A stretch of 64,000 nt of DNA from DATJPR01 sp963811705 (GTDB lineage Bacteria > Bacteroidota > Ignavibacteria > UBA10030 > UBA6906). A model generated the notes under the pieces. The model did no database searches. It was not told the origin of the DNA and worked only from the letters and a program-made list of their open reading frames with translations. The stretch covers positions 558,001-622,000 of the forward strand of contig CAWESL010000002.1 in NCBI GenBank assembly GCA_963811705.1, in the 5' to 3' direction. Position 1 is the first letter of the stretch. Every line of letters starts with the position of its first letter. This document shows, piece by piece, positions 37,212 to 45,752 of this stretch. A program made the translations under genes and the position numbers.

Positions 37212-38438
37212 TTTTCCCCCTGCCATCACCCGGACGATGTCCGAGCTGTGCAACCGGGCGAGCAGAAGCCGGGCAAGATCCTCCGCCGATGAACTGTCGC
37301 GCACATATTCCATGTGAATCGGTTCCAGGGCGAAGAGCACCAGGTCCGCTTGTTTTCCGCGTTCAATCGAACCGGTCTCCTCTCCGAATCCGAGCGCCTG
37401 TGCGCCGTTCACGGTCGCCATCTTCAGGATTTGCAGCGGAGAGAACTCGGGAAGATTCGAAAACAGGAATGGCAGGCCGTTCACGAATTTCATTTCATCC
37501 AGAATGTCACCGTTCCCCCAGTCCGTCCCGAGGCACAAGGGGACGGGATGTTGCGCGAGGTGACGCAGCAGTGGATAGCCGGTCCTTTTCAGAGCGGCGG
37601 AAGACGGACAGATCGAAAGAACGATCTGGTGATCCGCCAGTATCTCCAGGTCCTCCGGTGAACCATGATTGAGGTGTGCTATCTGGGTGGAGGAGTAAAG
37701 CAGCCGCGCATCGTGGAGGACGGCCAGGAGCCCTTTCTTGAAGTTCCGGCGGAACATCTCCGCTTCCTCCTTCAATTCCCCGAGGTAAACGCTGATTGGG
37801 ACCTCGAGGTCATGGGCAGCGCGCGCAAGATTGTCAAGGCTGTACACCGTATACTCGGAGTCACCGCCGATGCTCACGGCGATGGGTTTGCCGGTCGATT
37901 TCAGCTCCCTTCCGTGCGCGATTTGTTCCCAGGTCCTGAGGACCGTCCGCGATCGGAGATGAAGCGTGCGTTCGTGCTCGAGAAACGGAAGAAGTCCATC
38001 GAGCGTAAACGGCGGGATAATGTGCCCGACGGTCAGGACGCCACTTCGCACGTGGTGCATTGCGGCGACGCTGTACACCGTCTTGAGATGTTCGACAAAG
38101 GGCGGGTCCATGATCCGTTCCAGCCGTTTTTGGAAGACCGCGTCGAGCTTCCAGAGCGCGTACGGAACGGAGCGGACGATATCTTCAAACAGAAGGCTCT
38201 CCGGGTGAAAGTGCGCATTCACGAAGCCGGGGACGAGCAGGAACTCGTGCGCATCCAGCGTTTCCGCGTCGCTGTGCCCGTCGCGCAGCATCGCGGCATC
38301 GGTGGCGATGTCGGCGATCCGGCCGTCACGGATCAGGAGGCTCATCCTCCCGCAATGGTCCTCCGGATCGCAGGTGATGGTCAGCGCGTCGGCAATGATC
38401 AACGGCCGATCAACGGTGGTCAGGAATTGCGCTTCCAT
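37071..38438 (-). CDS. Amidohydrolase-family metal-dependent hydrolase (frameshifted near 3' end)
   Basis: A TRZ/ATZ-type deaminase or hydrolase. The ATG at 38438 (AAGGGA upstream) gives MEAQFL. Metal-binding PGFVNAHFHPE is at about 65-75, the His of TQIAHLNHGS in the middle, and SICPSSAALKRTG and LGTDWGNGDILDE (Asp ligand) in the last third. The conserved final strand should continue as VMAGGKTIYRDG, but the frame breaks at a GGGGGAAAA run (37212-37220) and ends in about 45 unrelated residues. The first 20 bases overlap the cysS end. Likely substrates are guanine-, chlorohydrolase- or SAH-like compounds; not resolved. Confidence 0.85.
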   Translation of the reverse strand: MEAQFLTTVDRPLIIADALTITCDPEDHCGRMSLLIRDGRIADIATDAAMLRDGHSDAETLDAHEFLLVPGFVNAHFHPESLLFEDIVRSVPYALWKLDAVFQKRLERIMDPPFVEHLKTVYSVAAMHHVRSGVLTVGHIIPPFTLDGLLPFLEHERTLHLRSRTVLRTWEQIAHGRELKSTGKPIAVSIGGDSEYTVYSLDNLARAAHDLEVPISVYLGELKEEAEMFRRNFKKGLLAVLHDARLLYSSTQIAHLNHGSPEDLEILADHQIVLSICPSSAALKRTGYPLLRHLAQHPVPLCLGTDWGNGDILDEMKFVNGLPFLFSNLPEFSPLQILKMATVNGAQALGFGEETGSIERGKQADLVLFALEPIHMEYVRDSSSAEDLARLLLARLHSSDIVRVMAGGKRSIATADARISTRLPLSLNSATCLHHSRVRRRRANGKATVQPSFRS

Positions 38439-39874
38439 TGTGTCCCTTGCTTTCCGTCCTCCAGTGAAACTCCGATTGCCGAGAGACCGTTCCGAATCTG
38501 ATCCGCCAGGGGCCAAAGCTTCTGCGTTCTCAGATCGTTTCGCAATCCGATGAGGATTTGCATCAATTGCGCGTCGAGCGACGGCCGTTCGTCCGCTGCC
38601 GCGATGCCGGGCCCCATGGTAATCCCGAGCACGGTCCCGGCGAGTTCCTCATACAGTGTGTCAACCGATTGCAGCGCCTCGCGGGACGGGGCGTCCGCGG
38701 AGGCAAGGAGACTGTTCACTTCTCGTGAAAGGTCAAAGAGCACGGCGATGGCCTGCGGGGAATTGAAATCATCGTCCATTGCCTTGATAAACGCCTCGCG
38801 GTATCCCGCCAGGTTCACCGCGTTTGCGCTGCCCAGACCGTCTTCGGCGCGAAGCCGCATGCGGACTTCCCGTCGTGTGCTGTTCAGGCGCTCGAGTCCT
38901 TTCGCCGCGCCCTCTACGGCGGCTTCGCTGAAGTCCAGAGTGCTTCGATAATGGCTTTGCAGAACAAAGAAGCGCACCACCTGGGGAGACCATTTCTTGA
39001 AGGCGTCCTTGAGCGTCGTGAAGTTGCCAAGTGACTTCCCCATCTTTCTTCCGTCGACGGTCACCATGTTGTTATGCAGCCAGTACTTGACAAACGGCTT
39101 TCCTGTGACCGCCTCGCTCTGGGCGATTTCACATTCATGGTGAGGGAACTGATTCTCGAGCCCGCCGCCGTGGATGTCGAAACTTTCTCCGAGATATTTC
39201 ATGGACATCGCCGAGCATTCGATGTGCCAGCCGGGGAAGCCTTCGCCCCACGGACTCGGCCAGCGCATGATGTGGCCCGGCTCCGCCCTCTTCCAGAGCG
39301 CGAAATCGCCGGGGTGCTTTTTGTCGGGGTTGACGTCAACGCGCGCGCCGGCTTCCATCTCTTCCGGTTTCCTCCCGGACAGTCTTCCGTAGCGCGAAAA
39401 CGTCGCGACATCAAAATAGACCGAGCCGTTGACGGCATAGGCATGGCCGCTCCGCACGAGCGCTTCGGTCAGTCCAAGTTGCTCGATGATGTGCCCCGTC
39501 GCGCGCGGCGCAATGTCGGGCCGGAGGACGTTCATCGCATCCATGTCCTCATAATAGCTCCGCGTATACGTCTCGGCGACCTGCATCGGATGAATGCGCT
39601 CGATCTTCGAGCGGTTCAGCAGTTTGTCCTCCCCCTCATCGGCATCGTCGGTGAGGTGACCGACATCGGTGATATTTTGCACGTACGTCACCGCATATCC
39701 GAGAAAGCGGAGGTAGCGGACGATGACGTCGAACGCGACGTAGCTCTTGGCATGCCCGAGATGCGAATGACCGTACACCGTCGGTCCGCAGACATACATC
39801 TTTACGCGTCCGGGTTCGAGGGGAACGAATTCCTCCTTCGTCCTCGAGAGCGTATTGTAGACAACCAGTGACAT
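38420..39874 (-). CDS. cysS: Cysteinyl-tRNA synthetase
   Basis: Charges tRNA-Cys. The 484-residue class I enzyme has the zinc-binding Cys in MYVCGPTVYG, the HIGH-like HSHLGHAK at 36-43, GWHIECSAM with zinc ligands, HHECEIAQSEA, and the KMSKS-like KMGKSLGN. The C-terminal DALR-like helical domain is present. Full length and intact. It lies 13 bp after the DNA methyltransferase gene and overlaps the amidohydrolase start. Confidence 0.97.
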   Translation of the reverse strand: MSLVVYNTLSRTKEEFVPLEPGRVKMYVCGPTVYGHSHLGHAKSYVAFDVIVRYLRFLGYAVTYVQNITDVGHLTDDADEGEDKLLNRSKIERIHPMQVAETYTRSYYEDMDAMNVLRPDIAPRATGHIIEQLGLTEALVRSGHAYAVNGSVYFDVATFSRYGRLSGRKPEEMEAGARVDVNPDKKHPGDFALWKRAEPGHIMRWPSPWGEGFPGWHIECSAMSMKYLGESFDIHGGGLENQFPHHECEIAQSEAVTGKPFVKYWLHNNMVTVDGRKMGKSLGNFTTLKDAFKKWSPQVVRFFVLQSHYRSTLDFSEAAVEGAAKGLERLNSTRREVRMRLRAEDGLGSANAVNLAGYREAFIKAMDDDFNSPQAIAVLFDLSREVNSLLASADAPSREALQSVDTLYEELAGTVLGITMGPGIAAADERPSLDAQLMQILIGLRNDLRTQKLWPLADQIRNGLSAIGVSLEDGKQGTQWKRNS

Positions 39875-39887
39875 AGCGTGTCCGAAG

Positions 39888-40994
39888 TTAGGGGTGGATT
39901 CGTTTTGCGCAGGTGCATTCGAGGAAGGTCACGCCATTCCCCATTTCTTGAAGTCGCTTCCGGGCGACCCTGACGGCATGCGCCGACGCGTCGATGCCGA
40001 TCCAATGCCGACCAAGGGCCTCGGCGGCGACGAGGGTCGTTCCCGATCCCGCAAAACAGTCGAGGATCAGATCGCCCGGCCGGGATGAGGCGGCGATAAT
40101 GCGCTTCAGGAGATCGAGATTTTTCTGCGTCGGATATGCGGGATACGGGGGATCTTTCAGTTCCCAGACGTCTTGAACTTTCTTTCCACGCGCGGCCACC
40201 GCATCGGCATAGATCTTCTTTCGCGGGTTCCCGGTGCTCGACCACTCGATCAGCGCATGCTTCTCGAGCCGGCTGAGTTCGGAAGGAGACACACGCCAAT
40301 GTCTCCCTGCGGGCGGTTTCATCCCCTTCCAGAGACCGCCGGTCGCACCGTCGCGTGTTTCGCCCGGCGCGTGCAGCGGGGTCGTCGTATAGCGTCGCCC
40401 CTGCTCGTCCGTTTTCGGGAAGAGCCGGAGGATCTGCTGTTCGTCCATCACTTCGGAAGGTTCATTCCAAACGAATTTCTGCGTCTTGGTATAGAAGAGG
40501 ATCTTGTCCTTGATGTTGCCGAATCCCTTCCGGGAAAAGTTCTTCGGATTGCATTTGATGCGCGTGATATCGTTCCGAAAATGCCGCGCACCAAACACAT
40601 CGTCGAGCAGGACTTTGACATAGTGGCCGATCTTGTCGTCGATGTGGACGTAGAGGGAGCCGTCGTCGGCAAGAATGTCCCGGAGCAGCAACAGCCGGCG
40701 GCGAAGGAAATCGAGATAGGCATTCCCGGACAGCGTGTCGCGATAGGCGAGACGATCCCTTTTGCTCTTGCTGATCGTTGACACCCTCGTTGTGCCGATC
40801 CGGAAGTCTTGTTGTGTCGCAAAGGGCGGGTCAATATAGATGAGGCGGATCTTGCCCCGGACCGATCGTTGCTCCCGGAGGGCGGAGAGGGCTTCAAGGT
40901 TGTCGGCGTGGATCAGGAGATTCGCCGCCCGGGCGGAAGATCCGGGTCCCGTCTTGCGTCGAACCCGAAGGCTCGGGTGTCCCGAAGGGTTCAT
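39888..40994 (-). CDS. Site-specific DNA methyltransferase (N4-cytosine/N6-adenine), orphan
   Basis: A 368-residue amino-methyltransferase of the N4/N6 (PF01555) family, permuted beta-class order: motif IV IDPPF (54-58) precedes motif I DCFAGSGTT (about 315-323), with WIGIDAS after it. A variable target-recognition region lies between. No restriction endonuclease or specificity subunit is adjacent. It overlaps recN by 4 bp (ATGA) and is 13 bp from cysS, so it is built into a housekeeping operon and may have a regulatory or replication-linked role. The recognition sequence is unknown. Confidence 0.92.
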   Translation of the reverse strand: MNPSGHPSLRVRRKTGPGSSARAANLLIHADNLEALSALREQRSVRGKIRLIYIDPPFATQQDFRIGTTRVSTISKSKRDRLAYRDTLSGNAYLDFLRRRLLLLRDILADDGSLYVHIDDKIGHYVKVLLDDVFGARHFRNDITRIKCNPKNFSRKGFGNIKDKILFYTKTQKFVWNEPSEVMDEQQILRLFPKTDEQGRRYTTTPLHAPGETRDGATGGLWKGMKPPAGRHWRVSPSELSRLEKHALIEWSSTGNPRKKIYADAVAARGKKVQDVWELKDPPYPAYPTQKNLDLLKRIIAASSRPGDLILDCFAGSGTTLVAAEALGRHWIGIDASAHAVRVARKRLQEMGNGVTFLECTCAKRIHP

Positions 40995-42718
40995 CGTGCC
41001 GTGCCGTTCGTTTGGCCCATCAGTTCACGAGCACTCGCCAACCCGGCTTCGGTCACTTCGGCACCGCTCATCAGTCGCGCGACCTCCTCCACCTGCCCGT
41101 CGAGCGTGAGCTGTTGTACGGAGGTCGTCGTTCTCCCTTTTTGTTCGCTCTTCGTGACAACGAAATGAACGTCGGCAAGACCTGCAATCTGCGGGAGGTG
41201 CGTGATGGCAATGACCTGGTGGAAGGCAGAGAGGGATTTCAAACTGCGTCCGACTTCCTGGGCGATCCGGCCGCTTACTCCGACGTCGATCTCGTCGAAG
41301 ACCATCAACGGGAGTCGATCGGACTTTGCCAGGATGCTTTTGAGCGCGAGCATGATCCTCGACACCTCCCCCCCCGAGGCAACCTTCACGAGAGGTTTCG
41401 GATCCTCGCCGAGGTTTGTGGAAACAAGAAATTCCACGGTGTCGTATCCCCGCGGGTTGAGCTTCAGGCGCTTCCTGCCCACCCGGACGAAGGCCGTCGA
41501 CGCATCCTCGTCGTCAAGCTCGTCCTGCGCGATCTGCACCTGGAACTGCCCATTCTGAATGCCGAGGTGTTTCAGTTCGTCGACGATCCCTTTTTCGATC
41601 CGGCGGGAGACATCGTGCCGTTTTGCGGACAACCTCTGGGCCAGGGCGGCGCATGCTGCCTGAACCGCGTCCGAATCCGCCTGAAGCCGTGCGATCACCT
41701 CTTCGAAATTCTCCGCGAGGGCGACCTCTCTTCCGATCTGTTCCCGGTGCTCGATGACGGACGCGAGCGTGCCTCCGTATTTCTTCTTGAGCAACGCCAG
41801 TCGCCCGAGTCGCTCGCGGAGTTCCTCAAGCCTCTCCGGATTGAACTCCACCTTTGCGTTGTAGCCCTGGATAAACCGGGCAAGTTCGTTGATCACCGCC
41901 TCTGCCGACTCGCATTCCCCCGCCGCCTCCTTGAACCGATCGTCGATCTCCGCGAGATGGAGAAGCTGGTTCCGCACCAGCACAAGCTGGTCGCGGATGG
42001 ATTTCTCACCCTCATAGAGAATTTCATAGATGCTGCCCGTGCTGCCGAACAGCCGCTCTGCGTTTTCGAGGATTTTCAACTCCCGTTCGAGGGCGTCCTC
42101 CTCGCCCGGCCGTGGCGACACCGCGTCGATCTCCCGGATCTGGAAATCGAAGAACTCTTTTTTGTCGCGGAGATGACGCTCACGCTGCCGGAGGTTTTCG
42201 AGTTCACGGGTCTTCTCGCGATAGGCGAGAAAACTCCGGCTGAATTCCTCCACCATTCCTTCGAGCCCGCCGAAGTCATCGAGCATCCCGCCGTGCATTT
42301 CTGTTCGCAGGAGCGACTGATGTTCGTGCTGTCCGTGGAGATCGACGAGGAGTTCGCCGATTTGTTTCTGAAGTGTCAGAGGCACCGGGGAGTCGCTGAC
42401 AAAGCAGCGGCTCTGTCCTTTCGCCGAGACTTCCCGGCGAACGACCAGTTCATCCGGACACTCGACGTCGTTCTCCTTGCACAAGGCCTTGACGCGTTTA
42501 TTGCCGGAAACGTCGAACACCGCTTCCACAATTGCCTTCTCCGCACCGGACCGCACTTCTTCCGCACTTGCCCGGGTGCCGAGAATCAGGCCAAGGGCAT
42601 CGATGAGAATGGACTTTCCCGCCCCGGTTTCACCGGTGATAATGACGAGGCCCGGCGACAACTCAAGGGATATCTCACTGATGAGGGCATAGTTCCGGAT
42701 GGAAAGGCTCTTCAGCAT
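40991..42718 (-). CDS. recN: DNA repair protein RecN
   Basis: A 575-residue SMC-like ATPase in double-strand-break repair. N-terminal MLKSLSIRNYALI leads to Walker A GETGAGKS (about 29-36). A long coiled coil occupies the middle (LENLRQRERHLRDKKE ... RLEELRERLGRLALLKKK). The C-terminal lobe has the ABC signature VASGGEVSRIMLALK and Walker B PLMVFDEIDVGVSG. Length matches the family. It lies 31 bp after mqnA and is coupled to the methyltransferase. Confidence 0.96.
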   Translation of the reverse strand: MLKSLSIRNYALISEISLELSPGLVIITGETGAGKSILIDALGLILGTRASAEEVRSGAEKAIVEAVFDVSGNKRVKALCKENDVECPDELVVRREVSAKGQSRCFVSDSPVPLTLQKQIGELLVDLHGQHEHQSLLRTEMHGGMLDDFGGLEGMVEEFSRSFLAYREKTRELENLRQRERHLRDKKEFFDFQIREIDAVSPRPGEEDALERELKILENAERLFGSTGSIYEILYEGEKSIRDQLVLVRNQLLHLAEIDDRFKEAAGECESAEAVINELARFIQGYNAKVEFNPERLEELRERLGRLALLKKKYGGTLASVIEHREQIGREVALAENFEEVIARLQADSDAVQAACAALAQRLSAKRHDVSRRIEKGIVDELKHLGIQNGQFQVQIAQDELDDEDASTAFVRVGRKRLKLNPRGYDTVEFLVSTNLGEDPKPLVKVASGGEVSRIMLALKSILAKSDRLPLMVFDEIDVGVSGRIAQEVGRSLKSLSAFHQVIAITHLPQIAGLADVHFVVTKSEQKGRTTTSVQQLTLDGQVEEVARLMSGAEVTEAGLASARELMGQTNGTAR

Positions 42719-42749
42719 CTGGGAAATCTACCGAATGGAGTCGAGAGAT

Positions 42750-43595
42750 TCAATTTTGGAGGTCTGAGAACAGGTCGTCGCCTTCCGGTTCCGCATCACC
42801 CGAGTACATGCGGATTTCCGGGATATCCGGCAGCGCGCCGTGATAGTACGCGAAGCGGAAGAATTCGCGCATCCCGTCGATGGCATCTTCCGGCAGATCG
42901 TAGGAAAATCCTTCGAGGTGTTCGCGGAGGATGTCGCTGGAGAGCCCGGGGAAACGCTTTTCGCCGGCGACGCGCGCGGCGATTCCCGAGAGTGCGTCCG
43001 TGTCGGCCCTGCGACCGACCTGGAGAATGTGAACGATTTCCTGCGTCAGGTCTTCTTCGCGGGCGCACCAGAGTCCGTGGAGGAAGGGAAGCTCCGTCAT
43101 CTGTACCCATGATTCCGTGAGATCGAGCGCATCGGGATAAAAAGCCGCTTCCCGAAGGGCTGCGTCTCCCACAAGGAGTGCGGCGTCCGCATGCGCGAGC
43201 ATCTGCTCGACCCCTCCGGAAACCGGGACGATCTGCGGGTTCGCGCTGAACTCTTCCGAGAAAATGATCTTCGCGAGAATCGCCTCCGAGGCAAATGCGG
43301 GATCCACGGCGAGCGTCTCGATGTCATGGAGACCGGCCCGGAAATGCACGGTGACCGAGCTGCTCCCGCCGTTCGACCAGAGCCCCACATCCGGCACAAC
43401 GACCAGACTCGAGCTGTCTTTTGCGAGATCGATGGGCGAGAGAAACCCGACACTCGTCAACCGGTCCCGCAGATGGAACGCGACGTGCGCAGGCGTGTTC
43501 GCTTCGATGGCAACGCCCTCGCCTCTGCCGAGACCCTCAAGGAGCGGAAGGAGCGCGAACGATTTCCACGCGCCGATGTGAATGGTGTCAGACAT
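42750..43595 (-). CDS. mqnA: MqnA-like chorismate dehydratase (futalosine menaquinone pathway)
   Basis: A 281-residue protein of the MqnA/MqnD (PF02621) periplasmic-binding-like fold. It would convert chorismate to 3-[(1-carboxyvinyl)oxy]benzoate, the first step of the alternative menaquinone route. Recognisable stretches are DRLTSVGFLSPIDLAKDSS, ALLVGDAALREA and DLTESWVQMTELPFLHGLW. The N-terminus (MSDTIHIGAWKSFALLPLL) is divergent from the usual SYLNxxPL, so identity as MqnA is likely but not proven. First gene of the recN-cysS run. Confidence 0.78.
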   Translation of the reverse strand: MSDTIHIGAWKSFALLPLLEGLGRGEGVAIEANTPAHVAFHLRDRLTSVGFLSPIDLAKDSSSLVVVPDVGLWSNGGSSSVTVHFRAGLHDIETLAVDPAFASEAILAKIIFSEEFSANPQIVPVSGGVEQMLAHADAALLVGDAALREAAFYPDALDLTESWVQMTELPFLHGLWCAREEDLTQEIVHILQVGRRADTDALSGIAARVAGEKRFPGLSSDILREHLEGFSYDLPEDAIDGMREFFRFAYYHGALPDIPEIRMYSGDAEPEGDDLFSDLQN

Positions 43596-43829
43596 GCTGT
43601 ATGATAGCGAAAGAGCGGCGGGGAATCAATGAGCGTTCAGGGGAAGAGGTGAGTGGGGGAGGGGGAGAAGGGGGCTTTGAGACTGGGAGCACAAAAACGA
43701 TTATCCATTACCCACGGACTCGGGATAATGGATAATGGGGATGGCATCACAAACGCCACCGCATTCTTCCTACATCCTACGTCTTACTTCCTACACTTTG
43801 CCGAATCCGACGATCCGGAGGTGCCGAGT
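43596..43829. repeat. Intergenic repeats: hairpin and heptamer tandem array
   Basis: Spacer between rplS and mqnA. It contains a G-rich purine tract (about 43640-43674), a near-perfect hairpin with arms attatccattaccc (43700-43713) and gggataatggataat (43722-43736), and four tandem heptamers of consensus NTCCTAC at 43767-43794. The hairpin may terminate the ribosomal operon. No gene is seen. Confidence 0.65.
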
Positions 43830-44171
43830 TTACGCGCTTGTTTTGCGCCGTATTTCCTTGCTGGCGAGCGAGCGCATATAGTACAGCTTTGCGCGGCGGA
43901 CCGTGCCTTCTTTCACTCTCTCAATCTTGGCGAGGCGCGGGGAGTGCAGCGGGAAGATGCGTTCCACACCGACACCGTCGGAAATCTTCCGCACGGTGAA
44001 CGTCGCGCTCATTCCTGCACCGTGCCGGCCGATGACGACGCCCTGGAACACCTGAATGCGTTCCTTGTCGCCTTCGATGACGCGGACGTGAACATTGACC
44101 GTATCGCCGGGAGAGAAATCCGGCAGACCGGTTTTCAATTGCGTGGCTTCGACGAGTTTCAGCTTATCCAT
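43830..44171 (-). CDS. rplS: 50S ribosomal protein L19
   Basis: A 113-residue large-subunit protein at the 30S-50S interface. Typical motifs are FSPGDTVNVHVRVIEGDKERIQ, FQGVVIGRHGAG, FTVRKIS and GVGVERIFPLHSPR, ending with RAKLYYMRSL. The ATG at 44171 is chosen over an in-frame codon 30 bases upstream because it gives the normal start. Last gene of the ffh-rpsP-khpA-rimM-trmD-rplS operon. Confidence 0.97.
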   Translation of the reverse strand: MDKLKLVEATQLKTGLPDFSPGDTVNVHVRVIEGDKERIQVFQGVVIGRHGAGMSATFTVRKISDGVGVERIFPLHSPRLAKIERVKEGTVRRAKLYYMRSLASKEIRRKTSA

Positions 44172-44206
44172 TGCCTTCTCCAGTCCAAATAGAAAATACA
44201 CAGGAA

Positions 44207-44887
44207 TTACATTCGTTCACTGCTGACGCTGTTGCGCAGATCGGTCCTTCGCTGCCGTTCTTCCTGCCGCCACGCCGTGATCTCCGCGTGATTTCCGTTC
44301 AAGAGCACATCGGGCACTTTCATGCCGTGAAACTCCACCGGCCGCGTGTAGCATGGTGCCCCGACAAGTTCATCCTGGAACGAGTCATTGAGCAGCGACT
44401 CGCCGTCGTTCAGCACACCGGGGATCAGTCGGACGACGGTGTCGATAAGAACCAGTGCCGGCAACTCGCCGCCGGTCAGGACATAATCGCCGACCGAGAT
44501 TTCCCGGCTGACGTACTCGTTGCGGATGCGCTCATCGATCCCCTTGTAGTGACCGCACAGGAGGATCATCGATCCGAGGAGCGAAAGTCTGTTGGCCATC
44601 GGTTGCGACAGCGTTTCTCCGTCCGCGCTCAGGTAAATCACGTCGTCATACCGGCGTTCGCTCCGGAGCTTGTCGATGCATGTCGCAATGGGTTCCGGCT
44701 TCAGCACCATCCCTGCGCCGCCGCCGTAGGGGGCGTCGTCGATCGTGCGGTGGCGGTCCGTCGTATACTCCCGAAGATCGTGGACCACGATCTCCGCGAG
44801 TCCTTTTGCCTGGGCGCGCTTCAGGATGGATTCATCGAGCGGCCCCAGCACCATCCGCGGGAAACCGGTAATGACGTCGATCCTCAC
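44207..44887 (-). CDS. trmD: tRNA (guanine-N1)-methyltransferase
   Basis: Methylates G37 of tRNAs to prevent frameshifting. The 226-residue protein has the SPOUT knot: MRIDVITGFPRM, APYGGGAGMVLKPEP, ILLCGHYKGIDERI and SVGDYVLTGGELPALVLID. The start is GTG at 44887, overlapping the rimM stop as GTGA, so the two are translationally coupled. Confidence 0.97.
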   Translation of the reverse strand: MRIDVITGFPRMVLGPLDESILKRAQAKGLAEIVVHDLREYTTDRHRTIDDAPYGGGAGMVLKPEPIATCIDKLRSERRYDDVIYLSADGETLSQPMANRLSLLGSMILLCGHYKGIDERIRNEYVSREISVGDYVLTGGELPALVLIDTVVRLIPGVLNDGESLLNDSFQDELVGAPCYTRPVEFHGMKVPDVLLNGNHAEITAWRQEERQRRTDLRNSVSSERM

Positions 44888-45426
44888 GCCTCCACCCCTT
44901 CCTGTTCCTCCAGCAGTCCATCGACGAGTCGCACGGCGAGCACTTTGCCCTCCGTATCGAACCGACGGACAATTTCTTTGACCGCGGGGATCATGAACGT
45001 TTTCCCCGCATGGTCGACAACGTACACATCATGCGCGGGATACTTCAACACATCGCAGACGATTCCGACGTCCCCGCGCATTTCATCCACCACCCTCATC
45101 CCGATGACGTCGTGCACAAAGAACCGGCCCCGGGGCGGCTGAATGCGTTCCTGGCCCGCGACAAAGAGCAGCGAACCCACCAGGTGTTCCGCCGAGGTGC
45201 GGTCATCGATGTTTTTGAGCTTCAGGCGGACGCCGCGGGTTTCCACCGAGGCCTTCTCGATCGCGTACTCTTGCGTCGACGTGTCGACGGTCCCGATATG
45301 CACAGAGCGCAACCGTCGAAATCGGGACGGAGTATCGGTCATGGCCTCGATAACGACGTGGCCTGCGATGCCAAACGGTTTGACGATCTTGCCGATAGCC
45401 ACGAGGGCTTCGGGTTCAACCTTCAA
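44884..45426 (-). CDS. rimM: 16S rRNA processing protein RimM
   Basis: A 180-residue 30S maturation factor with an N-terminal barrel (LVAIGKIVKPFGIAGHVVIE) and a C-terminal PRC-barrel (FFVHDVIGMRVVDEMRGDVG; VYVVDHAGKTFMIPAVKEIV). The start appears to be TTG at 45426, overlapping the khpA stop as TTGA; no ATG lies nearby. Operon neighbours on both sides are the standard ones. Confidence 0.95.
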   Translation of the reverse strand: MKVEPEALVAIGKIVKPFGIAGHVVIEAMTDTPSRFRRLRSVHIGTVDTSTQEYAIEKASVETRGVRLKLKNIDDRTSAEHLVGSLLFVAGQERIQPPRGRFFVHDVIGMRVVDEMRGDVGIVCDVLKYPAHDVYVVDHAGKTFMIPAVKEIVRRFDTEGKVLAVRLVDGLLEEQEGVEA

Positions 45427-45653
45427 TCTTCGATCTCCAGGATGGCGCGTTTTCCGCTCTTTGCCGCGACAGCGGAAAGAAGCGTGCGCAACGATTGAGC
45501 GGTTCGACCCTTTTTGCCGATGATCTTGCCGACATCCGCCTCATCGACCTTGATGCGAACGATGATACTGTTCTCCTTCTCTTCCTGGATCAGGGTCAGC
45601 TGCTCCGGGTGGTCGATGAGATGTTTCGCGATATACTCGACAAATTCCTTCAT
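45423..45653 (-). CDS. khpA: KH-domain RNA-binding protein KhpA
   Basis: A 76-residue single KH domain: MKEFVEYIAKHLIDHPEQ, IKVDEADVGKIIGKKGRTAQ (containing the GxxG loop GKKG) and a final AILEIED strand. AGGAGG lies directly before the ATG at 45653; an in-frame ATG 7 codons upstream lacks this. It binds RNA as a small regulator, often with KhpB. Between rpsP and rimM, its usual place. Confidence 0.93.
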   Translation of the reverse strand: MKEFVEYIAKHLIDHPEQLTLIQEEKENSIIVRIKVDEADVGKIIGKKGRTAQSLRTLLSAVAAKSGKRAILEIED

Positions 45654-45752
45654 TCCTCCTCCACGATAGATCATCTATTGTACATCCCACAACAGGGATG
45701 AGAAGCGCAATGTTCCTGCACATAGGACGAAGGAAACTGCGGTATTCTCCCG

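Noticed and set aside
41012..43120. 702-residue open frame on the plus strand opposite recN and mqnA
   Set aside because: It is a high-GC antisense shadow: no known motifs, no RBS, and both genes beneath it are certain.
44171..45142. 323-residue plus-strand frame opposite trmD and rimM
   Set aside because: Antisense shadow of conserved genes, with low-complexity composition.
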